DNA of 15,894 bases from an uncultured Spirochaetia bacterium (GTDB lineage Bacteria > Spirochaetota > UBA4802 > JAGODF01): contig CALCJG010000482.1 in the NCBI GenBank assembly GCA_937967705.1, forward strand, positions 1 through 15,894, read 5' to 3'. A program made the position numbers and the translations under genes. Positions 1-7,360 of this stretch are shown here, in pieces. The notes under the pieces are model-generated. The model ran no database searches, had not been told where the DNA came from, and saw nothing but the letters and a program-made list of their open reading frames with translations. Positions within the stretch are counted from its first letter, which is position 1. Each line of letters opens with the position of its first letter.

Positions 1-539
1 ACGCGGGCTACACCTTCTACCACGATGATATCTCCCTGACGCCCCTGGTGGGTTACGCCACGATGCGGCTTAAATGGCATGCCCGGGACGGTTACCTGGA
101 ATACCCGCCCGGTTCGGCCCCCGAGAGCGTTTGGGGGACTGTCATCTCCTACCGGCAGGAATATTCCTTTCCCTACGCGGGGCTGCATGCCGGGTACCGG
201 CCCTGGCGGCCCTTTTCCGTTTCCGCCGCTCTCTTCCTGAGCTCCTATGTATACTGCCAGGCCGTGGATAACCATTATCGCAGGAACCTGGATTTCTATG
301 ACACCATGAGGGACGGACGTTATCTGTTTCTGCATCTCCGCGGCGGCTGGGATATAAACGCCGGGCTCACCCTCTCCCTTTCCCTCTCCTATACGGCGAT
401 CTACGATCTCCGCGGGGACAGCTACAGCGTCAATACCAGTACCGGCGCCGCATCGACGGTGGTGAAAGGCGGGGCCGGTGCCTTCTACGAGACCTGGGGG
501 CTGGGGCTGTCCCTGTCTCATCGGATTGCCGGGCTCTGA
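1..539 (+). CDS. Omptin-family outer-membrane protease, C-terminal part (5' end off the window)
   Basis: The reading frame is open from base 3 to the TGA at 537-539, so the true start lies left of the window; the GTG at 48 is internal. Omptins (OmpT, Pla, PgtE) are ten-stranded outer-membrane proteases with an Asp-Asp/Asp-His active site. The visible part matches the second half of that family from memory: a GYATMRLKW-like strand, VISYRQEYSFPYAGLHAGY (compare the OmpT segment with GYKQ and MPYIGL), and the motif DNHY at 267-278, which sits where OmpT has the catalytic Asp210-x-His212 pair. The other two catalytic aspartates would be upstream and cannot be checked. Alternating hydrophobic residues fit beta strands. 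The protein ends in HRIAGL rather than the usual terminal aromatic residue, and its stop codon lies inside a copy of the dispersed 12-base repeat. Omptin assignment is likely; substrate is unknown. Confidence 0.72.
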   Translation, partial: AGYTFYHDDISLTPLVGYATMRLKWHARDGYLEYPPGSAPESVWGTVISYRQEYSFPYAGLHAGYRPWRPFSVSAALFLSSYVYCQAVDNHYRRNLDFYDTMRDGRYLFLHLRGGWDINAGLTLSLSLSYTAIYDLRGDSYSVNTSTGAASTVVKGGAGAFYETWGLGLSLSHRIAGL

Positions 540-543
540 CCCC
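532..543 (+). repeat. Dispersed 12-mer GGCTCTGACCCC, copy 1
   Basis: Exact copy. It supplies the TGA stop codon of the omptin-like gene (537-539) and runs 4 bases into the intergenic region. Confidence 0.8.
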
Positions 544-720
544 ACGGGCCTTTCCATGGGATAAAATCACCCCCGCCCCGGGAAAAACCCTTTACAAGAT
601 CGGTACGGGGGAGGATGCTGAGGGACCGGAAAGCCCCGGAAGCAGAGCTCGGATAGGGCTCCTATTTCCATAGAGGGCCCCTGGAATAATAGGACGTTAG
701 GGATTTTAACCCCCACGAAC

Positions 721-2922
721 ATGCAAAGGATCAAGCAATATCTTCGCCGGGACCTCTCCTGCCGCCGGGAGCTGATGATCGTGTCCGCCCTCTGCGGGGC
801 GGGGGTTTATTGGGCCGGCTGTCTCTTCTGCCTGCTTTACGGCAGCGGTTTTTCGGTGATGGGGATCGAGGCCGGGGAGATCGGCGCCTTCGCGATGGCT
901 CACTATAAGGGGGTCATCCTTCTGGCCCTGCTGAAGATAATCCTGGCCTACGGCCTCCTGGGGGCCTCCTGTGGAGCGGCCGTCGGCCACCTCCTCTATC
1001 TGAAAGCCCTGCACACCGACTACAACCGGCGTATCGGCGAGGCTCTGACCCCCCTCCTCCTGTTTCCCCTCGGAATGCTGCTGATCTTCTTGCTCCATGA
1101 CATCGCCCGGCATCCGGCCCTCTATCACGAGGCCTTCTATGGCCGGGGGGGAGGGGTCAGAGCCTTCCAGCTTTTGATTACGGAATATATCCCCCTGCCG
1201 CTGCTCAGCCTCCTGAAGAGCATGGTTTACCTGCTCTATGCCCCCCTGCTGGCGGCGGCGGGGGTGTCCCTTTTCCGCAGGGCTCTGACCCCCTTTCGGC
1301 GGATACCCCGGAAAGGACTCATCACCCTTCTGATACTGGCGCTGGCCTTCTGGGGGGGGCGTTCCTTGTTCCAGGGAAGGAACCTGGGCCCCAATGTGAT
1401 CATCCTGGCGGCGGATTCCTTCCGGTACGACCGGATTTCCGCTTACGGGGGACCGAAGGCTCTGACCCCCCGCCTCGACGCACTGGCCCGGGACGGCTTT
1501 TCCTTCCACAACCTTCATGTGCAGCTGCCGCGCACCTTCCCCTCCTGGTTTACCCTGCTTTCGGGACGCTACCCGGCGAGCCATGGCATCCGGCACATGT
1601 TTCCTTCGCGGGAGAGTCTGGAGCGGACCACCCCGGACCTGCTGGCCGTACTCGGGGCGCGAGGCTTCCGGACGGCGGCGGTGGCGGATTATGCCGGCGA
1701 CATCTTTTCCCGCATGAAGGGATTCGACCGGACGAGGGTTCCCCATTTCGACTTTCGGATGATGATACGCCAGCGGCTCCTGGAGACGCATTTTCTGCTG
1801 CTCCCCTTTCTCCAGAACCGCCCGGCCCGCGTCCTCTTCCCGGAACTACGGGGTTTTGCTCAGAACTCCGATCCGGCCTTTGCCCTTGAGGATATCCGGG
1901 AGGAACTGGACGAACTCTCGGGAGAGGGGCGTTTCCTGCTGGCGGTTTTCCTCTCGGCCCCCCATTTTCCCTATGCCACGCCTCATCCCTACTACCGTCT
2001 CCGCACCGACGGCGCCTACCGGGGGGAGTACAAGTATATGAAGATCAACGATATCACCCGGGAAACCAGCCTGACACCGGCGGATGTGCGGCAGATCAGG
2101 GGGCTTTACGACGGGGCCTGCCGCGCGGTGGACGACACCGTAGGCGCGGTGATCGATCATCTGAAGAGGCGGGGACTCTATGACAACACCATCATCCTCT
2201 TCACGGCGGATCACGGCGAAAACTTCTACGACGACGGCCTGGACCTGGGGCACGGGGAGCATTTCCGCGGGGAATACGCCACGCGGGTTCCCTTCATCCT
2301 CAAGCCTCAACGGGAAGTTATGGAAAGGATCAGGGGGCGGGGATACGCCGGCGTGGCGGAACAGGCGGACTTTACCCCCACCGTCCTGGATCTGATGAAC
2401 CTTCCCCCCCGGCCCGGCCTGGACGGGGTTTCCCTGCGGCCCGTGCTGGAGGGGGGCTCCCTGCGGGAGGGGAGGGTCGCCACCTCCGAAACGGGGATAT
2501 GGTTCATCGACCGGGGAGGGCAGTTCTTCCAGCGGCAGCGTATCCTCTATCCCGACGTGAGCCGCCTCTGCCGGGTGGATGAGCGGAGCTCGGATATCGT
2601 GCTGCGGGAGGACTACGAGGACCTCATCCTCCTTGCAAAGCACCGGACGGTCTTCGACGGGGATTACAAACTCATCTACATTCCCACGCGGGAGGGGATA
2701 CGCTACGAGCTCTACAGGATGGGCGACCGATCCCACCGCAATCTCTTCCGGCCGGACCATCCGGCGTTCGTCCGGCTGAGGGGGTATCTCGAAGGCCTCA
2801 TCGCGAAGAAGGAAAGGGTGCAGCGGGAAAAAGGGTTTCTCATCCCAAAAGGGAAAAGGGACGGAGTGAATCGTCCTGTCAACGACATCGGGGGTGATGA
2901 TTCGCAGGGAGGATATCCATGA
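721..2922 (+). CDS. Membrane-anchored sulfatase-fold (alkaline phosphatase superfamily) transferase or hydrolase
   Basis: 733 residues. About five hydrophobic segments (roughly 19-41, 60-90, 108-125, 155-183, 199-214) precede a large sulfatase-fold domain beginning at NVIILAADS (225-233, metal-binding Asp232). Other family signs are the TPRLDALA segment, TFPSW at 272-276 and TADHGEN at 495-501 (Asp497/His498 as metal ligands), followed by GHGEHF. True sulfatases have Cys or Ser in C/S-x-P-S-R; here the position is Thr272, as in lipoteichoic acid synthase and phosphoethanolamine transferases, which favours a phospho-group transferase. That is inference; hydrolase activity is possible. The ATG at 721 lacks a good ribosome site, but no other ATG, GTG or TTG lies in frame after the upstream stop at 619. 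It is first in an operon and overlaps the next gene by ATGA. Four copies of a 12-mer repeat lie in residues 107-251. The catalytic domain is expected outside the inner membrane. Confidence 0.8.
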   Translation: MQRIKQYLRRDLSCRRELMIVSALCGAGVYWAGCLFCLLYGSGFSVMGIEAGEIGAFAMAHYKGVILLALLKIILAYGLLGASCGAAVGHLLYLKALHTDYNRRIGEALTPLLLFPLGMLLIFLLHDIARHPALYHEAFYGRGGGVRAFQLLITEYIPLPLLSLLKSMVYLLYAPLLAAAGVSLFRRALTPFRRIPRKGLITLLILALAFWGGRSLFQGRNLGPNVIILAADSFRYDRISAYGGPKALTPRLDALARDGFSFHNLHVQLPRTFPSWFTLLSGRYPASHGIRHMFPSRESLERTTPDLLAVLGARGFRTAAVADYAGDIFSRMKGFDRTRVPHFDFRMMIRQRLLETHFLLLPFLQNRPARVLFPELRGFAQNSDPAFALEDIREELDELSGEGRFLLAVFLSAPHFPYATPHPYYRLRTDGAYRGEYKYMKINDITRETSLTPADVRQIRGLYDGACRAVDDTVGAVIDHLKRRGLYDNTIILFTADHGENFYDDGLDLGHGEHFRGEYATRVPFILKPQREVMERIRGRGYAGVAEQADFTPTVLDLMNLPPRPGLDGVSLRPVLEGGSLREGRVATSETGIWFIDRGGQFFQRQRILYPDVSRLCRVDERSSDIVLREDYEDLILLAKHRTVFDGDYKLIYIPTREGIRYELYRMGDRSHRNLFRPDHPAFVRLRGYLEGLIAKKERVQREKGFLIPKGKRDGVNRPVNDIGGDDSQGGYP
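1041..1052 (+). repeat. Dispersed 12-mer GGCTCTGACCCC, copy 2
   Basis: Exact copy inside the sulfatase-fold gene. It is read as Ala-Leu-Thr-Pro (residues 108-111), at the start of a membrane segment. Confidence 0.8.
1153..1164 (-). repeat. Dispersed 12-mer, copy 3 (reverse orientation)
   Basis: The plus strand reads GGGGTCAGAGCC, the exact reverse complement of the other copies. It encodes Gly-Val-Arg-Ala (145-148). Confidence 0.8.
1281..1292 (+). repeat. Dispersed 12-mer GGCTCTGACCCC, copy 4
   Basis: Exact copy, in the same codon phase as copies 2 and 5. It encodes Ala-Leu-Thr-Pro (188-191), between two membrane segments. Confidence 0.8.
1458..1469 (+). repeat. Dispersed 12-mer GGCTCTGACCCC, copy 5
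   Basis: Exact copy encoding Ala-Leu-Thr-Pro (247-250). Here the peptide is part of the family-typical TPxLDALA segment, so the protein family partly explains this copy. Confidence 0.75.
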
Positions 2923-4004
2923 ATGATGTGATGATAAGCAGGATCGACAAAACCGGCGGGAGAGACCTGGAGGCCTTTCTTCAATTTCCTATGGAGCTTT
3001 ACAGCGATCGCAGGATGACGCGCTACAACATCCTCAAGACCCGCAAGATGGTGGCCGGACCGGGGGATTTCGATCTCTATCTGGCGCGCAACGGCGCAGA
3101 CAGGGTCGTGGGGCGCATGGTCCTGGGGAGCAATCCCCTCCTCCTGGATGAAAAGGGGGTGCCCTACGGCTGCGCGGGGCTCTTCGACGTGGTGGAGGAC
3201 TATGAGGTCTTCCGCCGGATGCTGGACTATGCCCGGAACTATTTCCGGGACCGCAATCATCTCCTCTTCCCCTTCTTCAAGGCCACCTGGTACCCTTACC
3301 GTTTTGCCGTCCGGGGACGGGAGAAGCTGGACTACTTCATGGAATATCCGGATCGGGAATACTACGGCGATTTCACCCGGCGCTACGGTGTGGAGGAGTC
3401 CTATCTCTACCGCAGCCGGCTCAATTACGATATGGACGGCAACATCGAGAAAAACCGGTCCGCCTATGAGAAGGCCCTGGCCGGCGGCATCACCTTCCGC
3501 AGCCTGGACAAAACCCGGCCCCGGGAGGAGATGCGCATCATCTATGACCTCACGGTGGAAAACTTTCAGGAGAGCCTCTTCTATACCGACATCAGCTTCG
3601 AGGAATTCTACAGCCTCTATGAGGGGATACTCTCCCTCCTGGACGCCCGGTTCATGACCTTCGCGTTCGATGACAGGGGAGAGCCGGTCGGCTACGGCTT
3701 TACCACGCCGGACTTCACTCCTCTGCTGCGGCGTTACGATACCACGCGGTTGTGGGGAAAGCTGCTCTTCTATCTGAACCGGCATCGTTTCGATGGGATC
3801 ATTCCCAAGACCGCCGCAGTCAGGACGTCCTACCGGCAGATGGGCATCTTCGGAGCCATCTATTACCTGCACAATGTGCTGGCCCGGGAACTGGGCTGCC
3901 GGTACATACTGGGGGGATACGTCTATATCGGCAACGTCACCTACAAGGTGATGACCGGCGAGACTCAGGACAAGGAGTACGAACTCTACAAGATCCGCGT
4001 ATAG
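2919..4004 (+). CDS. Double GNAT-fold N-acyltransferase-like protein
   Basis: 361 residues, soluble, no signal peptide. The C-terminal half carries a GNAT (acyl-CoA N-acyltransferase) pattern: a strand with GEPVGYGFTTPDF, then AVRTSYRQMGIFGAIYYL where the acyl-CoA pyrophosphate loop (R/Q-x-x-G-x-G/A) should be, then ARELGC and an Asn before YKVMT. The N-terminal half has a similar fold signature: a strand at DRVVGRMVLGSN, then GLFDVVEDYEVFRRML and the TWYPYRF segment seen in proteins with two tandem GNAT-like domains. The P-loop is degenerate (IFGAI), so acyl-CoA binding may be weakened. The start ATG overlaps the previous stop (ATGA) and has GGGAGG about 6 bases upstream, which indicates translational coupling. 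Acceptor substrate unknown; envelope lipid or glycan is a guess from the neighbours. It could also use aminoacyl-tRNA like Fem-type proteins. Confidence 0.6.
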   Translation: MNDVMISRIDKTGGRDLEAFLQFPMELYSDRRMTRYNILKTRKMVAGPGDFDLYLARNGADRVVGRMVLGSNPLLLDEKGVPYGCAGLFDVVEDYEVFRRMLDYARNYFRDRNHLLFPFFKATWYPYRFAVRGREKLDYFMEYPDREYYGDFTRRYGVEESYLYRSRLNYDMDGNIEKNRSAYEKALAGGITFRSLDKTRPREEMRIIYDLTVENFQESLFYTDISFEEFYSLYEGILSLLDARFMTFAFDDRGEPVGYGFTTPDFTPLLRRYDTTRLWGKLLFYLNRHRFDGIIPKTAAVRTSYRQMGIFGAIYYLHNVLARELGCRYILGGYVYIGNVTYKVMTGETQDKEYELYKIRV

Positions 4005-4013
4005 GGAGCAGGG

Positions 4014-5021
4014 ATGATACGAAAGATCAGTCAGGTGGTCCGGCGCTTCATCAACATCGATGAACTGGTCTTCGACGCACTCATTGTCGCCTTCGCGGGC
4101 TTTATCTACGGGCTTCTGGTTCCCCCGGGAAAGAGCCTCGTGGATTCTCTTTCTCCCGCGGGGATATTCCTCCTGGGCCTCCTGGTCAACTTCTTCATCA
4201 CCCTCTTCATGGGACGGATCTATCGGAGTTTCCTGGGGGCCTGTGATGCCGGATATGTGACGGTGCCCCTGAAGGTCCTCTTTTTTTTTGGAAACGCCGG
4301 GGTCTATCTGGCCCTCATCCTCTTCTTCGCCGCCTACCGTATCATGCCCTGGAGCGGGCTGCCCCGGGAGATGGACTCCCTGCTGATCCTGGCGCCGGTC
4401 TATCCCCTCTTCTGGGGGATGTTCTGCGGCTTCGGTCCCGATGAGCTCGGCGAGGTCAAGTACACACTTTATATACCGGGATGCCTTGCCGCTGTTATGA
4501 TCCCCTACGCCTCGGTCATGTTCGGCTATTATATCCGGTGGTATTGGGGAATCATATCCTTTCCCCTGCTGATCCTGGCCCTCTATTTACCCTATTTTCT
4601 GAGGGCTCTGTATGATAGGCGGAATGAGGCACGGCGCCTGGCAGGGATAAAAAAACGGATGCAGACCGCTACTATAGAAGAGGATCTGCCGACTCCCGCG
4701 GAGGATATCGTGTCCCGACACGGGGTCAGCCCCCTCTGGTCTGTGCTGGAATCCCTGGGGGACCAGCTTATCCTCCCGGCCCTCATGGCGCTGGCCCTTC
4801 TTCTGTGGCAGGTTATGACTGTGGAGATGCTCTCCCGGGCCTACGGCAACTGGGGGCTGTCTCCCGACACGGACTTTATCTTCCTCTCGCTTTTCATCAG
4901 CGGCATCGTTCCGCTTCGCATCCTCTCGCAGCTCGCTCCGCCCTATAAGGCGGTCAATACCCTCATCACGGGGGCTGCCCTCTTTTTCTACATCACGTCT
5001 CTCTACAGGGGGCTTTGGTAA
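4014..5021 (+). CDS. Polytopic inner-membrane protein of unknown function
   Basis: 335 residues. I do not recognise a family. It has about nine hydrophobic segments (roughly 20-40, 46-68, 84-106, 122-142, 152-174, 177-198, 252-276, 288-308, 314-332), split by a charged loop at about 199-245 that contains RRNEARR, KKR and an acidic EEDLPTPAED stretch and is probably cytoplasmic by the positive-inside rule. The arrangement of six plus three segments around a charged loop resembles many small envelope permease-like proteins, but no catalytic or transport motif is visible. The ATG follows AGGGAGCAGGG by a few bases and lies 9 bases after the upstream stop, so it belongs to the same operon as the sulfatase-fold and GNAT-like genes. 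A run of nine T (4281-4289) encodes Phe-Phe-Phe and is a possible slippage site. Confidence 0.65.
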   Translation: MIRKISQVVRRFINIDELVFDALIVAFAGFIYGLLVPPGKSLVDSLSPAGIFLLGLLVNFFITLFMGRIYRSFLGACDAGYVTVPLKVLFFFGNAGVYLALILFFAAYRIMPWSGLPREMDSLLILAPVYPLFWGMFCGFGPDELGEVKYTLYIPGCLAAVMIPYASVMFGYYIRWYWGIISFPLLILALYLPYFLRALYDRRNEARRLAGIKKRMQTATIEEDLPTPAEDIVSRHGVSPLWSVLESLGDQLILPALMALALLLWQVMTVEMLSRAYGNWGLSPDTDFIFLSLFISGIVPLRILSQLAPPYKAVNTLITGAALFFYITSLYRGLW

Positions 5022-5046
5022 GGGCTTAAGGGGGTGATGTGCCAGG

Positions 5047-5080
5047 TCCCCCTGAGGGGAATCCTGCCTTGCGGCAGGAT
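5047..5080. terminator. Paired hairpins between convergent genes
   Basis: A perfect 8-bp stem, ATCCTGCC / GGCAGGAT (5061-5068 and 5073-5080), closes a 4-base loop that reads GCAA (a GNRA tetraloop) on the minus strand. A smaller stem, TCCCC / GGGGA (5047-5060), lies directly beside it. The position between the plus-strand operon end (5021) and the minus-strand gene end (5113) suits a bidirectional terminator or 3'-end stabiliser, but there is no T-run on either side. Confidence 0.5.
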
Positions 5081-5112
5081 GAATGCAATCCGCGATGCGC
5101 CGGGGGCGAGCC

Positions 5113-5697
5113 TTACCAGGAGATGAGATAGGTGCAGGAATCGTCCCCCTTCTTGCGGCAGGGCTGGGAATCGTCGTGTTTCACCTTGACGAAGGAGGTT
5201 CCCTGGGGTTTGAATTTCTGGGCCATGGAATCGATGATACCCCGGTCGAAGTCGCAGGGGTAGGGGTTGTTGCAGACCATCTTGATGGATTTGGGACCGG
5301 ATTTCTCAAACCCGTAATGGCCGATCCCCTCCTTGAGGACCCCCGTGGCGGGATTGAACATCACCTCACCCTTGAGACGGTGATTCATGTGATAGGCGAC
5401 ATCGATGGCGGCGAGGGCCTTTTCGATGTCGTTGATCTCCGGTGGGAATTTGGCGTTTTCCGGGATCTTCTTCCCGATGTTCAGCAATGTGAATTCCCCG
5501 GTGGACTCCGCAATCGCCTTGAAGGCGTTCAGCCATGACTGCTGGGCGTACCACTGACCGGGGGCGGGGTTGCTGATCCCGTTGTCCGCCAGATACTTGG
5601 CGGCCTTTTCCTTGAACGCCCCCATCCCGTCCACTACGGAGAGCACCGTTTCCCCGTTGACCTCTACATCCGGATTAAAAGACTTGAATTGAGCCAT
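5113..5697 (-). CDS. Soluble V4R-like (4-vinyl reductase domain) small-molecule-binding protein
   Basis: 194 residues, soluble. The C-terminal part resembles the V4R/heme-NO-binding-like fold: KMVCNNPYPCDFDRGIID (140-156), then KVKHDDSQPC and a closing GDDSCTYLISW typical of V4R domains. Four cysteines (142, 148, 180, 188) and His174 could hold a metal, as proposed for V4R proteins. The N-terminal 100 residues (FNPDVEVNG, VVDGMG, the GQWYAQQSWLNAFKAIAE helix, NIGKKIPENAKFPPEI) look like the conserved front of stand-alone members of this group. The ATG at 5697 has GGGAGGT 6 bases upstream. It lies 25 bases after the chemoreceptor gene on the same strand, so the two are probably cotranscribed and the protein may serve as the receptor's ligand-sensing partner. 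Ligand unknown. V4R assignment comes from motif memory only. Confidence 0.6.
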   Translation of the reverse strand: MAQFKSFNPDVEVNGETVLSVVDGMGAFKEKAAKYLADNGISNPAPGQWYAQQSWLNAFKAIAESTGEFTLLNIGKKIPENAKFPPEINDIEKALAAIDVAYHMNHRLKGEVMFNPATGVLKEGIGHYGFEKSGPKSIKMVCNNPYPCDFDRGIIDSMAQKFKPQGTSFVKVKHDDSQPCRKKGDDSCTYLISW

Positions 5698-5722
5698 GAC
5701 GACCTCCCTTTTATCTTTTATA

Positions 5723-6979
5723 TCAGTGCAGCATGTCTATCCTGTCTTTCAGGCTCTGCGATATGCTGGAGAGCTCCACCGCTTCATTGGCGATCTTTTC
5801 CGAATTGGCGGCTATGGACTGCGTGGCCTCGTTGATGTTGGAGATGGATTTAACGATTTCCGTGATGGCGTTTTTCTGCTCGCTGGTGGACAGGTGTATC
5901 TCGTCGGAACCTTCCTTGACCGTCTTTGCCTCCTGGTTGAGCATATCGTTGATCCCGATCTGTTTTTCCATGTTTTCGGAGATGAGGTTGACCATGCTGT
6001 TGATCTCCCCTATGGACTGGGCGATCTGGTTGATCATACTGACCGTCTCCCGGACGTTCTGTATCTCGGTCTTGATCTCATTGTCGTTCTTCTTGATGAG
6101 GGAATCGATGTCCTTGATGCTGGCGGTGGTCTGGTCGGCCAGTTTGGATACCTCGTCGGCCACCACGGCAAATCCCCGCCCGTATTCCCCGGCGCGGGCC
6201 GCCTCGATGGAGGCGTTCAGGGAGAGCAGGTTGATCTGGTCCGATATATCGTTGATGATGTTGACGATGTTGGTCATCTCATTGGAGCTCTCGCTGATCT
6301 TGCCCATGCTGACGGACATCTTCTCCATGGTGTCGATGCCGGACTGCACCATCTGAGAGATGTTTCGTGTGGAGTCTATCATCTGGGCGATCTGGCTGTT
6401 GATTCCCGTGATGAGGTCCGACATCTCGTAGATCTTGTCGGTCAGGTCCGTCAGGTTGTTCACCTGGACGCCCACGTTGCTGAAGACTGTTTCCATTCCG
6501 GCGGATATTTCCTCCACCGTGGCGGTGATCTCCTCGGCGGAGGCCGCCTGGCTCTGGGCGTTCTCCGAGAAGGCGATGGTGGATATGCTCATCTGGTCCA
6601 GGGATTCCACCAGGTGCCGGGACATGTTGGTGATCTCCTCCATGAGATAGGATACCTTCGAGAGGAAATCATCGTGATAGGCAACGAGATCCCGAAACTC
6701 CCGGTCCCACTTTTCAGAGGAATCCCGGGACCCGTCGGAATTGAGGTATGCCTTGACCCGGTTCATGTTGCGGGAAACGCTGCGGGACAGAAGGAGGAAA
6801 AGGCCGGCCTGGGCAACTAGGGCTGCCGTGATGAGGGTCAGAGCCAGCAGATGGGCTGGTGTCCCGTCATAGAGTCCGCATAAAGGGCCCAGAAAACCGA
6901 AAATCACCGCCCCCAGGAGGGCTGATGAGGCAATCCCCAATACGGTTATTCTTTGGGACAGCGTTCCCTTTTCTTTCAT
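5723..6979 (-). CDS. Methyl-accepting chemotaxis protein without a periplasmic sensor domain
   Basis: 418 residues from the ATG at 6979. An in-frame ATG at 7018 exists, but it has no ribosome site, while 6979 has GAGGA with a 5-base spacer (6985-6989). Two membrane segments (about 10-36 and 43-65) are joined by only about seven residues (YDGTPAH), so there is no room for a ligand domain outside the membrane. After a short linker comes a long coiled-coil signalling domain with the highly conserved hairpin tip at about 249-285 ([20 protein letters not shown], then [12 protein letters not shown]), which binds CheA and CheW. Methylation-type helices are present at both ends ([16 protein letters not shown] and [14 protein letters not shown]). 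No classic HAMP domain is obvious. It probably receives its input from a cytoplasmic partner or the membrane; the V4R-like gene 25 bases downstream is the obvious candidate. Confidence 0.9.
   Translation of the reverse strand: MKEKGTLSQRITVLGIASSALLGAVIFGFLGPLCGLYDGTPAHLLALTLITAALVAQAGLFLLLSRSVSRNMNRVKAYLNSDGSRDSSEKWDREFRDLVAYHDDFLSKVSYLMEEITNMSRHLVESLDQMSISTIAFSENAQSQAASAEEITATVEEISAGMETVFSNVGVQVNNLTDLTDKIYEMSDLITGINSQIAQMIDSTRNISQMVQSGIDTMEKMSVSMGKISESSNEMTNIVNIINDISDQINLLSLNASIEAARAGEYGRGFAVVADEVSKLADQTTASIKDIDSLIKKNDNEIKTEIQNVRETVSMINQIAQSIGEINSMVNLISENMEKQIGINDMLNQEAKTVKEGSDEIHLSTSEQKNAITEIVKSISNINEATQSIAANSEKIANEAVELSSISQSLKDRIDMLH
6834..6845 (-). repeat. Dispersed 12-mer, one-mismatch copy
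   Basis: The plus strand reads AGGGTCAGAGCC, 11 of 12 to the repeat's reverse complement. On the minus strand it is read Ala-Leu-Thr-Leu within the second membrane segment of the chemoreceptor, in the same codon phase as copies 2, 4 and 5. Confidence 0.5.
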
Positions 6980-7026
6980 CGGTTTCCTCGGGATATACGA
7001 AATAATTGCATCTCTCATTAATAAAC

Positions 7027-7046
7027 ATAATCAGAGAATTGATTAT
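7027..7046. promoter_or_regulatory. Inverted repeat ATAATCA-N6-TGATTAT, possible operator
   Basis: A perfect 7-base inverted repeat with a 6-base spacer, centred about 57 bases upstream of the chosen chemoreceptor start. The length and symmetry fit a dimeric regulator site. In such AT-rich DNA, chance is a real alternative. Confidence 0.35.
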
Positions 7047-7191
7047 TTCAATAAAAATTGCTTTTATTTTAATTATTATTTTATTTATGTATGGGGAATT
7101 TTGTATAATAAGGTCCTTTTTGTTCATAAATCTCTTCGAAAACTTTCTCATCTGATCAATGACTCGATGGTTCCGGTTGTTTGCCCGACGA

Positions 7192-7203
7192 GGCTCTGAC
7201 CCC
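7192..7203 (+). repeat. Dispersed 12-mer GGCTCTGACCCC, copy 6
   Basis: Exact copy in intergenic DNA. Downstream it reads CATGGCCTGGAAG; copy 1 continues CACGGGCCTTTCC, so the two intergenic copies share a little more than the 12-mer. Confidence 0.75.
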
Positions 7204-7360
7204 ATGGCCTGGAAGCATTTACGGGTACAAGGTATGCCGTGAACGATATAAAAGAATAATTTTAGAAGGGGAAAACGAAGAAAGTGTAAAAAAATCACAA
7301 AAAAACGTCCATCCGGTCTGATCATTTTCTGTGGAATCACTTTTTGCAAAGACATTGAAG

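Noticed and set aside
1352..1359. Run of eight G as a phase-variation tract
   Set aside because: Short G-runs are frequent in this GC-rich window (for example 1147-1151 and 11690-11697), so this one does not stand out.
706..3872. Long open frames on the minus strand opposite the sulfatase-fold and GNAT-like genes (706-1791, 1846-2760, 2712-3872)
   Set aside because: They mirror the GC-rich codon structure of the real genes, have Gly/Pro/Gln/Arg-rich sequences without domains, and lack ribosome sites. The plus-strand products have clear family motifs.
4721..4750. GGGGTCAGCCCC in the membrane protein gene as another repeat copy
   Set aside because: It differs by a two-base deletion from the 12-mer and has no flanking similarity, so it is likely chance.
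5696..6820. Plus-strand frame of 374 codons opposite the chemoreceptor gene
   Set aside because: The His/Asp/Leu/Gly-rich sequence is the expected antisense of a chemoreceptor coiled coil; the minus strand carries the unmistakable signalling tip.
6980..7018. Upstream ATG (7018) as start of the chemoreceptor
   Set aside because: No ribosome-binding site precedes it, whereas the ATG at 6979 has GAGGA at ideal spacing.
6867..7355. Minus-strand frame of 162 codons in the AT-rich intergenic region
   Set aside because: Low-complexity composition, overlaps the start of the chemoreceptor in another frame, no ribosome site and no motif.
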